Source: Heliopora coerulea (Eukaryota; Cnidaria; Anthozoa; Scleralcyonacea; Helioporidae). Taken from it: a DNA stretch of 64,000 bases. The stretch's first letter is position 1. Every line of letters starts with the position of its first letter. The position numbers and the translations under genes are program-made. Where the stretch lies: contig JASJOG010000341.1 in NCBI GenBank assembly GCA_030142905.1, positions 124,001-188,000 on the forward strand, given 5' to 3'. The notes beneath the pieces were generated by a model. It saw only the letters and a program-made list of their open reading frames with translations, did no database searches and was not told where the DNA came from. This document shows, piece after piece, positions 59,379 through 64,000 of this stretch.

Positions 59379-60754
59379 CGTGATTTTTGTGGATACCGCA
59401 TTTCTACAGCTATTTATAAATTAATACAAGGGTAGAAGTCCGTAAGCGTCTACGTTTTGGAATTTACTCATTGCTGCCGATCGAGCGAAGCGAAACAGGG
59501 ATTCCACTGAGACGTCAGTCGACGTCCATCACTTCTACCACGATACTGTGGTCTGCGGTCTCGTGCTTGCTCATGCACCCGCAGGATGCGCTGTTATGAA
59601 GCTGCTGTATAAAGCGAAAAGTGGGCACCACTACAACTTAAAAACAAAAATGGCGACTATAACAAAGATGTCAGGATCAGGAAAACTGGACAGCGATTCG
59701 GATCGTTACTTTTCAGCACTGAAGTGAACTGCAGCTTGATCACTGCATTTGTGCAAAGAAAAATCACAGAACAAAGTTATGATCCATATATTCTAATTTA
59801 ATATATAACTACAAGGTACGTGTACCTGATGTTATTGTAATTATAATTTGTCCTGAAGTGTAATCGATCAAGTAAGCGACCAATTTCTATCTTTCGTCAC
59901 GTTCTTTCATCTTCGCAATGGCGCCATTAGTCTGACCCTTGCTTACACAATCTGGCTAAGCGAATACTTTTTTCTTTTGCGATCATATACAGAGAAATCA
60001 AAACAAATTACCATAATTAATTTTGATCTTGGCAAAAGCAATTTTGCCAATAACCCAAAGTTCAATAACCGGCAAGGTCCTAAAATTATCACCGACAACC
60101 GGCTGCTATTTCGAACCCTGACATGGGTTGAATGGCTTTGGCCTGGATCTGTCAGTGAGGGTTGTGTTGTGTTAAACAATTTGGATAAAAATTAAGCAGT
60201 TAAACATTTGAAGTTCCTAAATTCAATAATACTGTACAGGTGGGAGCTCTCCCCTTGAAGTAAGATCGTCTGGCATTAGCCAGGTTAAATTGATACGAGT
60301 TTTATTCCCCCGGGAAACAGGTAATAATTTATGAATTAACCTAGCCAATCCATGAAAGTCTACCATACCACACGCAGGTATTTTAATGCCCAATGAAAAC
60401 TTGTGGGTAAATCACTAGTAATCTGGACAACATTCTTTAATTTACATGTTGAAATCAATGCAACAAACATGTAGTGAATCAATGGGAAAGTTCGTTTGAG
60501 AAACTAGTTCAAAAACTCGTTTATCATCAAATGGACCCGAACACTCGAAATCAAAAAGATCTCGTGGCAACGCCCATCGGTTTTTATTATTTACTCGTGG
60601 TTCGACCCTCAGATGAAACATTCAATCTCGTATTGTGAGCTATTGCGTCAAACATGTTCCAGAATGAACGCAGGAATCTTGGTGGCATAGAAAAAGTGAT
60701 TGCAAATTCTTTTGGATAAACAAAGTAGGACATTTTACAGTAAGTCAATCAACA
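59379..60754. other. Spacer of unit 2, no host gene
   Basis: Parallel to 45871-47214 of unit 1. Contains a remnant of the foldback family at about 60250-60290. No supportable gene. Confidence 0.5.
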
Positions 60755-60885
60755 AACCAATCGACGGGCAAATCATTCATTCAATCATTCAATCAATCAA
60801 TCAATCAATCAATCAACCAATCAATCGGTCAATTTATCTATTAATCTATCAATCTATTAATCTATCAATCAGTCTCAATCAAATC
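60755..60885. repeat. TCAA repeat downstream of KEN-NHL copy C
   Basis: (tcaa)n then (atct)n units, third instance of the repeat behind an NHL exon. Confidence 0.9.
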
Positions 60886-60991
60886 TCTTATTTCTTCACG
60901 TTATTCTCTACTCCTAGAGGCAAGTAAAACGTTGAAACTCACACGTGTAAAGTTATCAAAATCATTATTAAAATCTTTGCTTTAAACTAAT

Positions 60992-63366
60992 TTAGGAAGT
61001 ATCTGTATCCTCTTGCGGATTTGCTTTGCGGCGAACATCACTTTTTCTTGGGTCCGTATCTACTGCACGCAAAAGCATAGGTTCCAAACGTAGCTCAAGC
61101 TCAGCAATTGTATGGTTGTAAGTGTCGCAGACGTAGAATATTCCGTCATGGTCGTGAACTATACCAGAAGGATGATTTAAACCACCTACACAACAAATGT
61201 GCTCACCAACTGTGCTAAGGACATGCACCTTGTCATTGTAGTAATCAGAGACCACAACATATTGATCATATATTGCAATCCCCCGGCATTCAGCGAAGCT
61301 ATGTTCCACCGAGAGTTCAGGCCCAATGCATCGTATGAAATTACCATCTTCTGAGAAGACCTGGATTCTATTGAGAACCATGTCGGTAACATATATGTTA
61401 CCCTGCTTGTCAAAAGCTGTATTCAAACAATGTTCCATTTGATCCAGTGCCGACCCCTCCTCGCCAATATCGAATTGCCCATCACGATCCAACATCACAA
61501 TCCTATGATTTCCGGTATCGCAGACAACAGCTTGACCCTTGTGGTTTATAGCAATCCCATGTGGCATCTTGAAGTTCCTTCCATTCGCTTTCGTTATAAT
61601 GGTCGTTTCGCCTGTCATCGCATCAAGAATCTTTATGCGATTTGCCCTCGGCTCGGAAATGATAATCTCTCCCTTATGGCTACAGGCAATATTTGTAGGA
61701 AAATTAAAGCTCTCTGAGCTGGCCACAGTTCCGATGTAGTCTCCATTCTTGGCCATTCTTATCAAACGATTATTATTCTTATCCACAACGATAAGCTCAT
61801 CTTTGTCACTGATACAAAGGTCCCATATGCGATGAAAACATCCTACTACCTTACTTGGTCCAATGAGTTTATTGGTGATAACAATATCTGAATAATGAAA
61901 GGTATTCAATCGTTAGAAGAAAGGAAAACGTCATCCAACTCATTCAAGACGTACAAAATGATTTGATTACAAAACTAATACATTACCATGCCAGTCAATT
62001 CATTGTTATAATCCAAACATTTAAAGATTTGCTAGGATTATACTTCCAACTATTTCAGGATGTCAACGTTTTATTTTGTGTTTTTCATACATCTTATTTT
62101 CTAAATCCAGGTATGACAAAAATCCTATCCCAAAATTAACGTTAACATCAAAAACTTTCTTTCTTTCTAAAATTCGTTCGTTCTTTCTTTCTCTGTTTTA
62201 TTTCTTTCTCTGTTTTATTTCTTTCTCTCTTTCTTTCGTTCTTTGTTTCTCTCTTTTCTTTCTTTCTTTTCTTTCTTTCTTTTCTTTCTTTCTGTCTTTT
62301 CTTTCCTTTCTTTCTCTCTTTTCTTTCCTTCTTTCTTTTCTTTCTTTCTCTCTTTTCTTTCTTTCTCTCTTTTCTTTCTTTCTCTCTTATTCCTTTCTCT
62401 CTTTCTTTCTTTCTCTCTTTCTTTCTATCTTTCTTTCTCTCTTTCTTTCCTTCTTTGTTTCTTTCTTTTTTTCCTTCTTTCTTTCCTTCTTTCTTTCCTT
62501 CTTTCTTTCTTTCCTTTTTTCTTTCTTTCCTTCTTTGTTTCTTTCTTTTTTTCCTTCTTTCTTTCCTTCTTTCTTCTTTCCTTCCTTCTCTCTTTCCTTC
62601 TTTCTTTCTTTCTTTCTTTCCTTCTTTCCTTCTTTCCCTCTTTCCTACTTGCCTCCTTTTTTTCTTTCCTTCTTTCCTTCTTTATTTCTTTCCTTTTTTC
62701 TTTCTTTCCTTCTTTCTTTCTTTCCTTCTTTTTTTGCTTTCCTTCCATCATCCCTCCCTTCCTTCATTTATATCATGCTTTGTTCCTCCCTCCCTCCCTT
62801 CCTTCCTTCCTTCGATCCTTCCTTCCTTGCTTCCTTTCTTGTCCTACTTCCTTCCTTCTTTCTTTCTATCCTCTCTTCTTTTTCTTTTTTTCCTTTCTTC
62901 CTTCCTTCCTTCTTTTCCTTATTCCGCTTCTACCATTCCTTCCCTTCGTTTCGTTCATAAAATTTATAATTGATTCTTACATTTACGTCACTTGATAAAG
63001 TCATTCCGCTCGTTTTCCTTTTTTTTATTCGTTCGGACAGTCGGTCGTTCATCCGGTCGATCGTTGGGTTATTCATTCGGTCATTCGATCGTTCGTTCGT
63101 TAGTTCTTTAGTTTCTTTGCAAATTCGTTCGTTCATTTATTTTCAATATGTTTTGCAAAACCTAGTAAAGAGGCTGGGTGGTCACATTTTAGGGTCGTTA
63201 TTCTCTCAATCTCAATGAATTACAAATAAAATCTAGCTAGCCCAAAAAGGTAGATTTTTTGTTGATCTCAGAGTCCAAGAATAAAATTTAACCCAATAAC
63301 AAGTCACTTACTCAAAGAAAACCCATTGCTTTCAAAAGTCTGCCACTTGTGATCATCCTGCAGTGA
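60992..63366 (-). CDS. Kinase-KEN-NHL copy C, linker and NHL exons (5' part off window)
   Basis: Linker exon 63366-63312 (55 nt) and NHL exon 61887-60992 (stop), joined by GT-AG sites in the same phases as copy A. The NHL exon is fully open, with about 298 residues of propeller repeats ([52 protein letters not shown]) and the same tail as copy A (DTDPRKSDV, then QEDTDTS). It lacks the frameshifts and the insertion of copy B. The kinase-KEN exon should lie beyond the window end, past the CATTAY array, so whether the full gene is intact cannot be seen here. Confidence 0.82.
62155..62930. repeat. CTTT/CCTT pyrimidine tract (copy C intron)
   Basis: About 775 nt of variable (ctttc)n/(ccttc)n within the intron between the linker and NHL exons. 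All long frames across it are compositional. Confidence 0.93.
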
Positions 63367-63744
63367 CTGTAACAATTCAAAATAAAAAATAAGTAAATAA
63401 ATAAATAAAAATAATAAACCCCCCAAAATTTTTGTGGTTTGCAAAAAATTTCTTGAAGTTTGTCTTATTTATAAAGTTTCGGGGGAATCAGAATAAAAGT
63501 GACAAAACATAAGTCTTGGAAAGTTACCGCATTTGTCATGATAATGATAAGATATATAATGATAATAGAGAATAAGTCGCTTCGAGCTTCTGATTGCCTG
63601 GAGGACGTTTTCAGTGGAATAATTTCATACCCAGCTTATTGGTTCATAATATGTACTAATCCTTGATTTAACCAGGGCCCCCATTGATAACAGCATTAGT
63701 TCTGTTGTAGGGCTTACTTCAGCTAAAAGTGATTCAATTTTTAC

Positions 63745-64000
63745 AATTATTACAATTATTATTATTATCATTTCATTAACAATATTATCTTTTCTATTTT
63801 TATCATTAGCATTATCAGTAGCACTGTTATCATTATCAATGCCATTATCTTTACCATCATCATTATCGTCATCATAACCATTATCATCATTATCGTCATC
63901 ATTACCATTATCATCATTATCATAATCATTACCATTATCATTGTCATTACTATTATCATTATGATCACAATTACCATTACCATTACCATTATTACAAGTA
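63745..64000. repeat. CATTAT/CATTAC hexamer array (copy C intron, cut by window end)
   Basis: Parallel to 50985-51430. It continues to the last base of the window. Confidence 0.93.

Larger units (their letters stand above)
55946..64000. repeat. Segmental tandem duplication, unit 2 (runs off the window)
   Basis: Parallel to unit 1 from acaagcttgtttttcctctt onward, through the hAT transposase, spacer, TCAA repeat, NHL exon, pyrimidine tract, linker exon and CATTAY array. The kinase-KEN exon is expected beyond 64000. Differences include a replaced block at about 57732-58027. Confidence 0.88.

Overview
This is an AT-rich, intron-containing, repeat-dense animal nuclear DNA window. Several signs point to a cnidarian, probably an anthozoan such as a coral or anemone: a PTCHD3-type Patched gene, an oligoadenylate synthase, expanded NHL-propeller genes, and abundant hAT elements, foldback MITEs, tRNA-derived SINEs and traces of Penelope-like and non-LTR elements. 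The lineage is an inference from gene families; no species can be named from the sequence alone.

Layout. 1-10 kb: a five-exon plus-strand Patched-domain (sterol-sensing, RND-type) membrane protein gene whose exons join in phase to 914 codons. 10-13.5 kb: non-autonomous transposons and foldback repeats. 13.6-18.9 kb (perhaps to 25.1 kb), minus strand: a 2'-5'-oligoadenylate synthase (OAS) gene with its nucleotidyltransferase active site and OAS1_C domain; four exons join in phase and a fifth is suspected. 20-28 kb: a doubtful small plus-strand gene, a C2H2 zinc-finger exon, a hAT MITE with perfect target duplications, and retroelement remnants.

28.2-33.5 kb, minus strand: an RNase L/IRE1-like kinase-KEN endoribonuclease exon, then a 55-nt linker exon, then an NHL beta-propeller exon. 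Splice phases join them into one predicted protein of at least 759 residues. A second, broken copy lies at 47.5-52.5 kb, and the 3' half of a third copy at 61.0-63.4 kb runs off the window. Two intronless 154-residue staphylococcal-nuclease-like genes (41.3 kb plus, 54.1 kb minus) alternate with these copies. The second and third copies, with a decayed hAT transposase beside each, belong to a segmental tandem duplication (about 42.45 kb onward repeated from about 55.95 kb).

How they may work together. In vertebrates OAS senses dsRNA and makes 2-5A, which activates RNase L (ankyrin-pseudokinase-KEN). Here an OAS gene sits about 10 kb from a kinase-KEN RNase family that carries a C-terminal NHL propeller instead of N-terminal ankyrins. 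The most interesting hypothesis is that this is an invertebrate 2-5A-type or stress-activated RNA-decay immune locus with a new effector architecture. The domains and gene order are visible in the sequence; the functional link is inference.
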